From CAZSBB01 sp964605235 (GTDB lineage Bacteria > Planctomycetota > Phycisphaerae > Phycisphaerales > Phycisphaeraceae): DNA of 30,525 bases. The position numbers and the translations under genes are program-made. Below the pieces are notes generated by a model. That model saw nothing but the letters and a program-made list of their open reading frames with translations, searched no databases and had not been told where the DNA came from. Of the stretch, positions 1-7,591 are shown piece by piece; position 1 is the first letter of the stretch, and every line of letters starts with the position of its first letter. The stretch lies in NCBI GenBank assembly GCA_964605235.1, contig CAZSBB010000055.1:1-30525 (forward strand). Reading direction: 5' to 3'.

Positions 1-134
1 GCCGAGGGGATGACGCATTATGACATCCGGTCGCAAATGGCGCGAATCGCTCTAGTCCCGGGCCCGGCCCGGGGATAGGTCCATGGATAAGCCCGGGACC
101 AATCCGTGGAGCTTCCCGGGGGCGGGGGTGGAGG
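1..134. other. Non-coding edge with GC-rich hairpins
   Basis: No gene is visible. Positions 56-75 form a hairpin (TCCCGGGC, CCG loop, GCCCGGGGA), and CCCGGGA at 92-98 can pair with TCCCGGG at 114-120. Both lie just downstream of the stop codon of the minus-strand gene that ends at 135, so they may act in 3'-end formation, but neither has a T-tract. The first hairpin belongs to the REP-like family described at 3538, 7505, 10527 and 10604. Confidence 0.5.
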
Positions 135-923
135 TCACGGCTTGACGATTTCGATCTGTTTCACATCGCTGACCTGAATCTGTGGCGAACCGCGATGTTC
201 GCTCACCTGCCCCCGCACGCGAATGGTCTGATTCTTGAAATGCGCTTCGACATCCTGCGGCAGTTGTTTGAGCGCGTCCTCAAAAATGATGACATAGAAC
301 TTGCCGCGCCAGTTGGTGGTGAAGTTGAGGAAGCACACGTTGCCGCTGTGCCGGGCGACGACGACCTTGCCCTGTACGGTGATGGTCTGTCCCAGGTATT
401 TTTCCGCCTGATCCCACGCCACGACGCCCGCGGGTGTGGGCATGCTCGGTGCGGGGGTCTCATCCACCAGCCGGGTGAACGGCAGCGGACGGCGGATGCT
501 TTCCCCCGGCTGGGGCATGGGGCTGCGGCCATTGCGGGCGTGATACTCCCGCCTGGCGTGTTTGAGTTGCACGTCTTCGGCGGTCGCGGCAGGCGACTGA
601 GCTTCCTCCTCGGGTGTCTCCTGCGCCCATACGCTCGAGGCGCCGGCGGAAACCTCCGTCTTGGGCTTTGCTTCGGCAGCGCGCGTGACTGGAGCCGAGG
701 CGGCTGCCGACTCGGCTGACACGGCGGCCGCGCCTTTGCTGGTCGAGACGCTGGACTGGGCGAATGACGGGGCACTCGCCTTGGGCGTGTCCGGTGCTTC
801 GGGGCTGCGTTTGCCGAGCATCACCGCCGTCAGCGCTGCCCCCAACAGCACCACCGGCAAACCAAACGCCAGCACGCCGATCCACGGCGAACGGGCAGCA
901 GGCTTGGATTTACGCACAGCCAT
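135..923 (-). CDS. Membrane-anchored protein with C-terminal OB-fold-like domain
   Basis: 262 residues. A basic N-terminus is followed by one hydrophobic segment at about 14-36, then a long Ala/Ser/Pro/Glu-rich linker (about 38-165) that looks disordered. A compact C-terminal domain (about 165-262) begins with a phrase like 'A.KYLGQTITVQGKVV' and ends 'IRVRGQVSEHRGSPQIQV'. That beta-rich pattern (Q-x-V-x-V-x-G-x-V repeated, then a closing strand) resembles the OB-fold domains seen in secreted nucleic-acid-binding-type proteins. The likely topology is a short cytoplasmic tail with the OB domain outside the membrane. The start has an AAAGGA ribosome site about 8 bases upstream. It is divergent from holB. 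Function is unknown; nucleic-acid binding is inference from the fold only. Confidence 0.7.
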   Translation of the reverse strand: MAVRKSKPAARSPWIGVLAFGLPVVLLGAALTAVMLGKRSPEAPDTPKASAPSFAQSSVSTSKGAAAVSAESAAASAPVTRAAEAKPKTEVSAGASSVWAQETPEEEAQSPAATAEDVQLKHARREYHARNGRSPMPQPGESIRRPLPFTRLVDETPAPSMPTPAGVVAWDQAEKYLGQTITVQGKVVVARHSGNVCFLNFTTNWRGKFYVIIFEDALKQLPQDVEAHFKNQTIRVRGQVSEHRGSPQIQVSDVKQIEIVKP

Positions 924-1044
924 GGCGGGTCCTTTGTCCCGTTCAGTCTACACACATCCGGCGACTGCGCTGCAGCCGGGGGCAACCCTCATCGGCTTTC
1001 AACCAAATCCGCCTCGGTCGGTGTGTCCTGCTGATTGCAGTATC

Positions 1045-2190
1045 ATGGCTCAAATGACGCAAGTGCGGGGCCAAACCCGAGCGCTCGACACGCTGCAGGC
1101 GGCGCTGGCGTCGGAACGCCTGCACCACGCCTTCATTTTCCACGGGCCGCAGGGCGTGGGGAAATTCACCGCCGCCCGCTGGCTGGCGCAGCAGTTGTTG
1201 TGTCACGAGCCGGCGCGCGATCTGGCGGGACAACTGGAAGCCTGCGGCAGTTGCGCGTCCTGTCGACTGCTGCGCGGCGAAGAGCACACCCATCCCGACC
1301 TGCATGTGGTGCGCAAGGAGATGGCGCTGCATTCAGCGGTCGCAGCGCTGAAAAATCGCAAGCTGCTGTCGATCCCCGTGGACCTGTTGCGCGAGCATGT
1401 CGTGGGCGGCACCACCAGTGACGGGAAGTTCCATGACGCGCCGGTCAGCCAGGCGTCGGTGCTGCGGCACAACAAGGTCTTCATCATCGACGAAGCGGAA
1501 CTGATGAATGCCGCCGGGCAGAACGCCTTGCTCAAGACGCTGGAGGAACCGCCGGCTGGGACTTACCTGATCCTGGTGACCAGCAGCGAAGACCAGTTGC
1601 TGCCGACCATCCGCAGCCGGTGTCTGCGCGTGGGCTTTGCGCCGCTGAGCGATGCAATGGTCATGGAACTGCTGGGCGCGCTGGGCCGCGAAGTGCCGGC
1701 CGGAGCGGAGCAGGCGCTGCTGGATTTCGCCGGCGGCAGCGTGGGCCGGGCCTTGCTGGCGCTGCAATTCGATCTGCTTAACTGGGGTCAGTTGTGGGAC
1801 TCGGGACTCACGCAGATGCTGGCGGGCAAGTATCCCGCGCAGCTGGGGACCGCCACCGCGCAGGAGCTGGATCGCTTTGCCGGCGCCTGGGTGGGCGACA
1901 ATGACAACGCTTCCAAGGAAGCCGCCAACAAGCATGCGGTCCGGCTGATGTGGAGTTTGATCGGCCAAATGCTGCGCCGGCGACTGCGCGAAGCGGGGAC
2001 CACCGCCGGCAGTGATGTCAACATTGCGGAGACCGCGGTGGAGCCGTGGCTGCGGGCGATTGACGCGCTGCCCGCCACGGAAAGCGAGATTCGCGCCAAC
2101 GTGAACCTCGCGCTGGTGTGCGATCACCTGGTCAGCCTGATCGCCCGGGCGCTGGCGCCGGCTCAGCCGGTGGCCGCCGGCCGGCGGTAA
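1045..2190 (+). CDS. holB: DNA polymerase III delta' subunit (clamp loader)
   Basis: 381 residues from the chosen start. It is a non-motor AAA+ subunit of the clamp loader that opens the beta clamp at the replication fork. Visible motifs: Walker A GPQGVGKF at 34-41, a zinc module with Cys53, Cys67, Cys70 and Cys73, Walker B-like VFIIDEAE at about 145-152, LEEPP at 166-170, and the SRC arginine-finger motif at 191-193. Zinc cysteines and SRC fit both delta' and DnaX, but the short length, divergent C-terminus and lack of a tau extension favour delta'. An in-frame open region extends upstream to 661 over the divergent gene; the conserved sequence begins with the MAQ start, so the longer start is rejected. 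The stop is 138 bases from the end of the convergent thiolase, with a long palindrome between. Confidence 0.88.
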   Translation: MAQMTQVRGQTRALDTLQAALASERLHHAFIFHGPQGVGKFTAARWLAQQLLCHEPARDLAGQLEACGSCASCRLLRGEEHTHPDLHVVRKEMALHSAVAALKNRKLLSIPVDLLREHVVGGTTSDGKFHDAPVSQASVLRHNKVFIIDEAELMNAAGQNALLKTLEEPPAGTYLILVTSSEDQLLPTIRSRCLRVGFAPLSDAMVMELLGALGREVPAGAEQALLDFAGGSVGRALLALQFDLLNWGQLWDSGLTQMLAGKYPAQLGTATAQELDRFAGAWVGDNDNASKEAANKHAVRLMWSLIGQMLRRRLREAGTTAGSDVNIAETAVEPWLRAIDALPATESEIRANVNLALVCDHLVSLIARALAPAQPVAAGRR

Positions 2191-2196
2191 CGCTGA

Positions 2197-2311
2197 TTTT
2201 CACCACCGAGACACAGAGAACACCGAGAAAGCAGCCCGCATCGCGTCAGGCTCGCGCTGGCGGTTCACCTCCAGCATGGTCTCTGTGTTCTCTGAGTCTC
2301 GGTGGTGAAAC
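2197..2311. repeat. Long inverted repeat, CACCGAG family, copy A
   Basis: The left arm (about 2198-2227) starts TTTCACCACCGAGACACAGA. The right arm (about 2281-2310) is its near-perfect reverse complement over about 30 bases, with a 50-base unrelated centre. The element fills the gap between the convergent ends of holB and the thiolase gene, where it could stop transcription from both sides. Two more copies lie at 19623 and 21110. Confidence 0.9.
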
Positions 2312-2328
2312 GGTCTTGTATTTCTGAA

Positions 2329-3507
2329 TCAACACATTTCCACTGCCAGAGCGACGCCCTCGCCGCCGCCGATGCACAGGGAGGCGATGCCGCGCTTGGC
2401 GCTCTGGCGCGTCAGGGCGTGCAGCAGCGTGACCAGCACCCGCGCCCCGCTGGCGCCGATGGGATGGCCCAGCGCCACCGCGCCGCCATGCACGTTGACC
2501 TGTTGGTGGGGGAGCTTCATTTCCTGCATCGCCGCCATGGGCACCACGGAAAACGCTTCGTTGATTTCCCACAGGTCCACATCCGTCACCGACCAGCCCA
2601 CGCGCGCCAGCAGCTTCTGCATGGCGTCGATGGGCGCGAGCGTGAACCACTCCGGCTCGCGCGCTGCGGCGGCGAAGCCGACCACGCGGGCGAGGGGTTT
2701 GAGATTGCAGGCGCTGAGCATCTGCTCGCTGCATACCAGCATGGCCGCAGCGCCGTCGTTGATGCTCGATGCGTTGCCGGCCGTGGTGCTGCCCGCCGGA
2801 TCGAAGGCCGGCCGGAGCTGCCGCAGCTTGGCTTCGTTGAAACGCTGGGGTTCCTCATCCTGCTCGACGCGGGTTTCGCCTTTGCGGTCGGCGATCACCA
2901 CCGGCAGGATTTCCGAGGCAAACGCGCCGGCCTGCTGCGCCTGCTGGGCGCGCTGATAGCTGGCGACGGCGAAGTCATCCTGTTGCTGACGGGAGAGGTT
3001 GCAGCGCTGGGCGGTGCGGTCGCCGCAGACGCCCATGTGCAGGTTGTTGTAGACGTCCCACAGGCCGTCGTGGAGCAGGCTGTCGATCAGCTCGCCGTGC
3101 CCCATGCGGTAACCCGCCCGCGCCTTGGGCAGCAGGTAGGGGGCTTGCGACATGTTTTCCGTGCCCCCGGCGGCAATGAGCTGGGCGTCGCCGGCTTGGA
3201 TCGCCTGGGCGGCGAGCATGACGGCTTTGAGACCTGAGCCGCAGACTTTGTTGACCGTGGTGCCGCCCACCTGCGGCGGCGCGCCGGCGGCGATCGCGCT
3301 TTGACGGGCGACGTTCTGACCCAGGCCCGCGCTGAGCACGTTGCCCACGATCACTTCATCAAGCTGGTCGGGGCGCACGCCGGCGCGACGGCAGGACTCG
3401 GCGATGACGCGCCCGGCGAGTTGCGGTGCAGCAATGGATGACAGCCCACCCATCAGCCCGCCGATGGGCGTTCGCACCGGCGCCGCGAGGTACACATTCA
3501 TGAGCAT
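2329..3507 (-). CDS. Acetyl-CoA C-acetyltransferase (thiolase)
   Basis: 392 residues, the usual length for biosynthetic/degradative thiolases. It condenses two acetyl-CoA to acetoacetyl-CoA or runs the reverse thiolysis, in the cytoplasm. The nucleophilic Cys89 sits in VCGSGLKA, the NEAF loop follows WEI, catalytic His348 is in GHPIGASG, and the second catalytic Cys378 is in CIGGGEG, so all active-site parts are present. The start has an AGGG ribosome site 7 bases upstream; a second Met at residue 3 is an alternative. The gene stands alone, convergent with holB, so the pathway (fatty acid, polyhydroxyalkanoate or acetoacetate metabolism) cannot be told from the neighbours. Family names such as atoB, phaA and thlA cannot be separated here. 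Confidence 0.93.
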   Translation of the reverse strand: MLMNVYLAAPVRTPIGGLMGGLSSIAAPQLAGRVIAESCRRAGVRPDQLDEVIVGNVLSAGLGQNVARQSAIAAGAPPQVGGTTVNKVCGSGLKAVMLAAQAIQAGDAQLIAAGGTENMSQAPYLLPKARAGYRMGHGELIDSLLHDGLWDVYNNLHMGVCGDRTAQRCNLSRQQQDDFAVASYQRAQQAQQAGAFASEILPVVIADRKGETRVEQDEEPQRFNEAKLRQLRPAFDPAGSTTAGNASSINDGAAAMLVCSEQMLSACNLKPLARVVGFAAAAREPEWFTLAPIDAMQKLLARVGWSVTDVDLWEINEAFSVVPMAAMQEMKLPHQQVNVHGGAVALGHPIGASGARVLVTLLHALTRQSAKRGIASLCIGGGEGVALAVEMC

Positions 3508-3537
3508 TTGCCAGCCCTTTTTCGTGTATTGATGCAG

Positions 3538-3564
3538 TTAGCCCCGGGTCAGTGACCCGGGGCC
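3538..3564. repeat. REP-like hairpin (TTAGCCCCGGG type)
   Basis: The sequence is a perfect 11-base stem, GCCCCGGGTCA at 3541-3551 and TGACCCGGGGC at 3553-3563, with a one-base centre, preceded by TTA. It lies between the start of the thiolase and the stop of the next minus-strand gene. There is no T-run, so it is not a classical terminator. It matches the stem-and-flank pattern of four other hairpins in the window. Confidence 0.75.
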
Positions 3565-3584
3565 AAATCAACCAAGGCGCGAGA

Positions 3585-4415
3585 TTAAAACACCAGTCCC
3601 GTCGAGCGCAGCAGGCTCAGGCTCACGCCTTCACCGAGGATCACCAGCACGGCCGCGACATACAGGATGCCGGTGGCGGACTGGTTGGACCGCCGGCGGA
3701 CGCAGTCGTGGATCATGTACAGGAACACGCCCGGGAGCGCCAGCCCCACGAGGTAGCGGGTCCACACCATCAGCACATCCCACAGGTGATTCATCCCGCC
3801 ATAGCTGCTCTGGTTGAGGAACGGCAGCAGCCCGGTGACGCCGCTGAGCAAAGCCCGCCCGAGCATCACGAGCACCAGCAGATACACCAGGCGGAGGAAC
3901 GGCCGCTGTGTCATCTCATTGCCGGCGGTCAGGTAAGCGTGCCCCAGCAACATCGACATGAGAAACCCGCCCAGAATCCCGCTGGCGAGCAGAATGGTGA
4001 CGGTGATGCCCGCCCAGTGCAGATGGGTCGCCAGGGGCCAGGTGGTGAAGGAACCAGCCGGCAGCGCCAGCCCCGGCACCGCGCCGCTGATCAGCAGCGC
4101 CAGCACGGCCGCCCCGGCTGCGAGATAGCTGGCTGCGCAACACACCCGCTGACTGACGCGCCTGGCGGTCTGCACCAGCAGAAGCTGCGCGATCAGCAGC
4201 ACCAGCAGCACCGCGAAAGCCAGCCAGAACAGCGGCAAAACGGTCGAATGCGTCAGCCCCAGCACCACCCCCGCCACGGCTGACAACGCCAGCGCGTTGA
4301 GCCCGCCCAGGCGCAGCCAACTGAGCGTCACCGCGCGCGGATCGCTCACCGCCAAAGTCAGGGCGATGCCTCCAGTCAGCAGCAGCAGCAGGGCAGCAAC
4401 CATCGCGCTGCGCAT
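3585..4415 (-). CDS. Polytopic membrane protein, unknown function
   Basis: 276 residues with about eight hydrophobic segments (roughly 5-23, 36-55, 58-80, 93-116, 134-157, then three more before the C-terminus). The loop after segment 5 holds a His (MLLGHAYLT), and another His lies before it (THLHWAG); such paired histidines in helices can hold haem or metal, but that is speculation. No family was recognised with confidence. The open frame extends upstream to 4508 but would then overlap the divergent gene at 4451, so the internal Met at 4415 is taken as the start; no clear ribosome site precedes it. The two divergent starts are only 35 bases apart. Expression as an inner membrane protein is expected. 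Confidence 0.75.
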   Translation of the reverse strand: MRSAMVAALLLLLTGGIALTLAVSDPRAVTLSWLRLGGLNALALSAVAGVVLGLTHSTVLPLFWLAFAVLLVLLIAQLLLVQTARRVSQRVCCAASYLAAGAAVLALLISGAVPGLALPAGSFTTWPLATHLHWAGITVTILLASGILGGFLMSMLLGHAYLTAGNEMTQRPFLRLVYLLVLVMLGRALLSGVTGLLPFLNQSSYGGMNHLWDVLMVWTRYLVGLALPGVFLYMIHDCVRRRSNQSATGILYVAAVLVILGEGVSLSLLRSTGLVF

Positions 4416-4438
4416 GGTAACGTCCAACGCAATGGCGC

Positions 4439-4444
4439 TACAAT
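4439..4444 (+). promoter_or_regulatory. Candidate -10 box for the gene at 4451
   Basis: TACAAT ends six bases before the ATG, so a transcript started there would begin at or next to the start codon, giving a leaderless mRNA. No good -35 box is seen 17 bases upstream. Confidence 0.35.
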
Positions 4445-4450
4445 GTCGCC

Positions 4451-5155
4451 ATGACCACCGTATCGGCCGGCGACATCTTTCCCCGGCAGGGCGACCGCTG
4501 CGAAGCATGTGGCTATCCGCTGGCGGAACTGGGGCCGCAGCAGACCTGCCCGGAGTGCGGGCTCGCGGTCACGCAATCCGACCCCCGGGCCCGGGCAGGA
4601 TTGGCGTGGCAACACAAGCCTTCACCGCTGAGCTGGCTGCGCACAGCCCTGGCGGTGGCGCTGTCGCCCCGGGTGACGTTTCGCCAGATGGATGTGCTGG
4701 GCGGCAACCGCAACGCCCGGCTGTTTCTGCTGGTGACGTTGCTGTTGCAGGCGCTCATGTGGGCCGGCGTGGTGCTGACGGGGCGGTTACCGTGGCCCTG
4801 GTTGTCGTGCCTTGGTTTCACCATGCTGCTGCTGGCGATGACCTACGCGGAAGCGGCGGGGGTGTGGTGGGTGTGCTGGCGGCGCGGCTGGCGCATGCCG
4901 TGGCGGCGGGCGGAGCGCTTGGTGTGCTTCGCGGCGATCGGGTGGTTGCCGGCCACATTGCTGGTCGCCAAGCTGTGGTTGCTCGATATGTCGGGCACGT
5001 TCAGCCATTGGTGGATGCTTGCCGATGATGTGATCCCGCGCGTGGGGCGACTGCTGGCGTGGTTGGGCGTTCTCGGTGCTGTGTCGCTGCCGTTTGAGAC
5101 GCTGGTGTGGATGGGCGTCAAGCGCACGCGCTATGCGAATGACCAGTCAAGATGA
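4451..5155 (+). CDS. Zinc-ribbon membrane protein
   Basis: 234 residues. The N-terminus carries a zinc ribbon with two CxxC pairs (Cys17/Cys20 in CEACGYPL and Cys33/Cys36 in CPECGLAV). It is followed by about five hydrophobic segments in the remaining 170 residues, with many tryptophans. The layout (cytoplasmic zinc ribbon, then a multi-helix domain of the general Yip1-like size) is common among uncharacterised planctomycete proteins, as far as I recall. No enzyme motif is seen. It is divergent from the 8-helix membrane protein at 3585 with a 35-base gap, and is followed 30 bases later by the formylglycine-generating enzyme. Function unknown. Confidence 0.75.
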   Translation: MTTVSAGDIFPRQGDRCEACGYPLAELGPQQTCPECGLAVTQSDPRARAGLAWQHKPSPLSWLRTALAVALSPRVTFRQMDVLGGNRNARLFLLVTLLLQALMWAGVVLTGRLPWPWLSCLGFTMLLLAMTYAEAAGVWWVCWRRGWRMPWRRAERLVCFAAIGWLPATLLVAKLWLLDMSGTFSHWWMLADDVIPRVGRLLAWLGVLGAVSLPFETLVWMGVKRTRYANDQSR

Positions 5156-5173
5156 GCGAAAAACACGGTTCCC

Positions 5174-5179
5174 TATAAT
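5174..5179 (+). promoter_or_regulatory. Perfect -10 box directly before the FGE start
   Basis: TATAAT ends six bases before the ATG at 5186. A transcript from it would start at about the A of the start codon, with no room for a ribosome binding site. No recognisable -35 box precedes it. This matches the pattern at 4439. Confidence 0.5.
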
Positions 5180-5185
5180 CCCCGC

Positions 5186-6271
5186 ATGACGCAAGACCGC
5201 GAACAACCCAAAGCGTGCTGCATGCCGCCGGCGTCCGTGGGCCTGAGCATCGGGGGGCAGGCCCAGTCAGCAACCAACCAGCCTGGCTGCGGCACGGGGC
5301 CGGCGTTCAATCTGCATGCGGCGGTCAGCGATGACCCCGATCTGCTGCGCGGCATCGCCCACGCGAACACCGGCTCCACGGATGGCATGGTGAAGCTCAC
5401 CGGCGGCGAGTTCCTGATGGGGACCGAGTACGCCGACGGTTTTCCGGATGATGGCGAAGGGCCGATCCGTCCGGTGACGGTTAAGCCGTTCTACATTGAC
5501 GCCTGTGCGGTGCGCAATTGCGAGTTTGAAAAGTTCATCAACGCCACGGGGTATCAGACGGAAGCCGAGCGGCGGTTCGGCTGGTCGTTCGTGTTTCACC
5601 TGCATCTGGTGAAAGCGAAGAAGACGAAATTGCTCAATGCAGCGCAGCGCCCACAGGGCACGCCGTGGTGGGTGGCGGTGCAGGGGGCGTGCTGGAAGCA
5701 TCCGATGGGGCCGGGCTCTTCGCTCAAGGGCCGCGAGGATTATCCGGTGGTGCATGTGTCCTGGGCGGATGCGGTTGCCTACTGCCAATGGGCGGGCAAA
5801 CGCCTGGCGACGGAAGCGGAGTGGGAGTTTGCGGCACGCGGCGGGCTGGAGCAGAAGATGTATCCCTGGGGCGACGACCTGCGGCCCGGCGGCAAGCATC
5901 GCTGCAACATCTGGCAGGGCAAGTTCCCCGATCAGGATCTCGCGGAGGACGGCTTTGCGGGCACTTGTCCGGTCGATCACTTCGCGCCCAATGGGTACGG
6001 CCTGTACAACGTCTCGGGCAATGCGTGGGAGTGGTGCAACGACTGGTGGAGCGCCAAGCATCATCTGACGGCTTCGCGCGACAACCCCACCGGCCCCGCC
6101 CAGCCGGATCGAGGCCCCGATGGTCGCCTGCGCTTCATCAAGCTCATGCGCGGCGGGTCGTACCTCTGCCACCGCAGCTACTGCAATCGCTACCGCGTGG
6201 CGGCGCGCACCGGCAACACGCCTGAAAGCTGCTCGGACAACTGCACCTTCCGCTGCGTGCGCGATGTGTGA
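5186..6271 (+). CDS. Formylglycine-generating enzyme (sulfatase activator)
   Basis: 361 residues. The FGE-sulfatase fold enzyme oxidises a cysteine in type I sulfatases to formylglycine. The signature near the C-terminus, GGSYLCHRSYCNRYRVAAR, keeps both catalytic copper-binding cysteines (Cys328 and Cys333, equal to human Cys336/Cys341), which sets it apart from the many FGE-fold proteins that have lost them. Other family marks: GGEFLMGT at about 73-80, WADAVAYCQWAGKRLATEAE at about 193-212, NVSGNAWEW at 275-283. The N-terminus has an unusual cysteine pair, Cys11-Cys12. No signal peptide is seen, so it should act in the cytoplasm on nascent sulfatases. No sulfatase gene lies in the window, so its substrates must be elsewhere. 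Start chosen as the first ATG after the TATAAT box. Confidence 0.93.
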   Translation: MTQDREQPKACCMPPASVGLSIGGQAQSATNQPGCGTGPAFNLHAAVSDDPDLLRGIAHANTGSTDGMVKLTGGEFLMGTEYADGFPDDGEGPIRPVTVKPFYIDACAVRNCEFEKFINATGYQTEAERRFGWSFVFHLHLVKAKKTKLLNAAQRPQGTPWWVAVQGACWKHPMGPGSSLKGREDYPVVHVSWADAVAYCQWAGKRLATEAEWEFAARGGLEQKMYPWGDDLRPGGKHRCNIWQGKFPDQDLAEDGFAGTCPVDHFAPNGYGLYNVSGNAWEWCNDWWSAKHHLTASRDNPTGPAQPDRGPDGRLRFIKLMRGGSYLCHRSYCNRYRVAARTGNTPESCSDNCTFRCVRDV

Positions 6272-6277
6272 GCAGGT

Positions 6278-6306
6278 TTGAGAGCCCCGCGCAACGCAGC
6301 TATCAT
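6278..6306 (+). promoter_or_regulatory. Sigma70-type promoter for nuoC
   Basis: TTGAGA at 6278-6283 and TATCAT at 6301-6306 are spaced by exactly 17 bases. The -35 box begins 7 bases after the end of the FGE stop codon. The expected start of transcription at about 6313 leaves an 80-base leader before nuoC. Confidence 0.6.
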
Positions 6307-6392
6307 CTGTGGCCCCCAGGTGTCAGGTCCACCGGATGGCTGGCGTGGGAGTATTGCGGACGACTTGCTTTGCACACAGGAACCCGATCCCG

Positions 6393-6914
6393 ATGGCTTT
6401 GACGCCCGCCCAGATCGTCGCCAAATTGCAGGAACGGTTCGGCAGCCAGATTGCCGAGGCTTTCGTCGATGACAAGCACCCGCGCGTGCATGTCGCCGCC
6501 GCCGACTGGCGTCCCATTGCCGAGTACCTGCGCAATGATCCGGAACTGGCGTTCGACTGGCTCGGCTGCATCAGCGCCATCGACTACGTGGCGGACAATG
6601 AGCTGGCGGCCTGCTTCGACCTGCGTTCCACCCGGCACGAGCACTGGTTTGCGGTGAAGGTGTTGTGCCCGCGCGACGACGCCCGCATGGCGACCACCTG
6701 CGACCTCTGGCCGGCGGGAGAGTGGCACGAGCGCGAGGCGTACGACATGATGGGCATCGTGTTCGACAACCATCCCGACCTGCGGCGCATTCTGCTGCCG
6801 GAGGATTGGGAAGGCTTCCCGCTGCGGAAGGATTATGTCTTCCCGCGGCAGTACCACGGCATTCCGGGCACCTATGAGCTGGACTGGGCCCAGAAGGCCG
6901 ATTACCCCACCTGA
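6393..6914 (+). CDS. nuoC: NADH-quinone oxidoreductase subunit C
   Basis: 173 residues. It is the 30-kDa-type subunit of the peripheral arm of respiratory complex I, on the cytoplasmic face. The family signature WHEREAYDMMGIVFDNHPDL at 111-130, followed by RRILLPEDWEGFPLRKDY, is complete. The frame is open upstream to 6309, but homology starts with MALTPAQIV, and AGGA at 6378-6381 lies 11 bases before that ATG. It is not fused to nuoD, and nuoD does not follow. Only one other complex I gene (nuoB at 10749) is in the window, separated by three unrelated genes, so the usual nuo operon is broken up here. It has its own promoter just upstream. Confidence 0.93.
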   Translation: MALTPAQIVAKLQERFGSQIAEAFVDDKHPRVHVAAADWRPIAEYLRNDPELAFDWLGCISAIDYVADNELAACFDLRSTRHEHWFAVKVLCPRDDARMATTCDLWPAGEWHEREAYDMMGIVFDNHPDLRRILLPEDWEGFPLRKDYVFPRQYHGIPGTYELDWAQKADYPT

Positions 6915-7131
6915 CCGCTCTCTGCGGCTAATTTTTCCGATTTTGCCGCGCTGTCCGGACCTTGCCGGGCGGTGCTTTTGCTTTGGCACTGGCCCGCAAG
7001 TCCGGGCAATCGTATGGTTTAGGCTGCCACAGGCGCGCGCCATAGCCGCCGGTGCAGCTTTTTCACGCGATTCAAGCGGGATTTTTCGCTTGGTCGATAT
7101 TGACAGCAGGGGATGCACCAGGAACCGGGCC

Positions 7132-7476
7132 ATGACCTCCATCGGCACCAACCATATTGCCGCCAGCGCGGCGCAGACCGCGCAGCAGGCGGAAAAAGTC
7201 GCCCGCAAGCGCGACGAGCAGCGAGCCCGCGACCTCCAGCGGCAGCGCCAGGTGCAGGACCTGTTTGAGACGCATCTGACCTCGCTGACCGATGCCGACG
7301 AATCGCGCGACGCCCAGCAGACGCGCATTGACGAGCAGATTCCGGATCATCCGCAGAGCCATGAAGTGCGCGGCCTTGCCCACCGGCTGCCGCATGAACA
7401 ACACCTGCTTCCGCCCCATGCCCGGCAGGGCCCCGACGGCGAAACGCTGTACAAACACGTCGACGTCCAGGCGTAA
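7132..7476 (+). CDS. Small highly charged protein, unknown function
   Basis: 114 residues. AGGA at 7120-7123, eight bases before the ATG, supports this start over the longer open frame that overlaps nuoC. The first 20 residues are Ala/Thr/Gln rich. Residues about 20-60 form a Lys/Arg/Glu-rich helix with coiled-coil character (VARKRDEQRARDLQRQRQV), then a Pro/His/Asp-rich tail ending HVDVQA. No membrane segment, signal peptide or cysteine is present. It resembles, from memory only, a class of small planctomycete proteins with an Ala/Gln-rich start, a charged middle and a short acidic, hydrophobic end. It lies 217 bases after nuoC and is convergent with the DUF456 gene. Confidence 0.6.
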   Translation: MTSIGTNHIAASAAQTAQQAEKVARKRDEQRARDLQRQRQVQDLFETHLTSLTDADESRDAQQTRIDEQIPDHPQSHEVRGLAHRLPHEQHLLPPHARQGPDGETLYKHVDVQA

Positions 7477-7504
7477 GCTCACCGCCTTCGAAAACACTGC
7501 TTCC

Positions 7505-7553
7505 ATTAGCCCCGGGCTCCGCCCGGGGATTCTTCACCCCGGGGATTCTTCAC
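7505..7553. repeat. REP-like hairpin with 16-base tandem duplication
   Basis: The hairpin GCCCCGGGC/GCCCGGGG (about 7509-7528), preceded by TTA, lies in the gap between two convergent genes. Its right arm and flank, CCCGGGGATTCTTCAC, is then repeated exactly in tandem (7522-7537 and 7538-7553). It may help end transcription from both sides, but there is no T-run. Confidence 0.75.
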
Positions 7554-7591
7554 CTGCGATCCGTGTCCGGACGTTCCCCGAAACCCGCACC

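Noticed and set aside
6984..6999. A sigma54-like site TGGCAC...GCAA upstream of the small charged protein
   Set aside because: The GG-to-GC distance is one base short of the required spacing, and no enhancer-binding protein or site is nearby.
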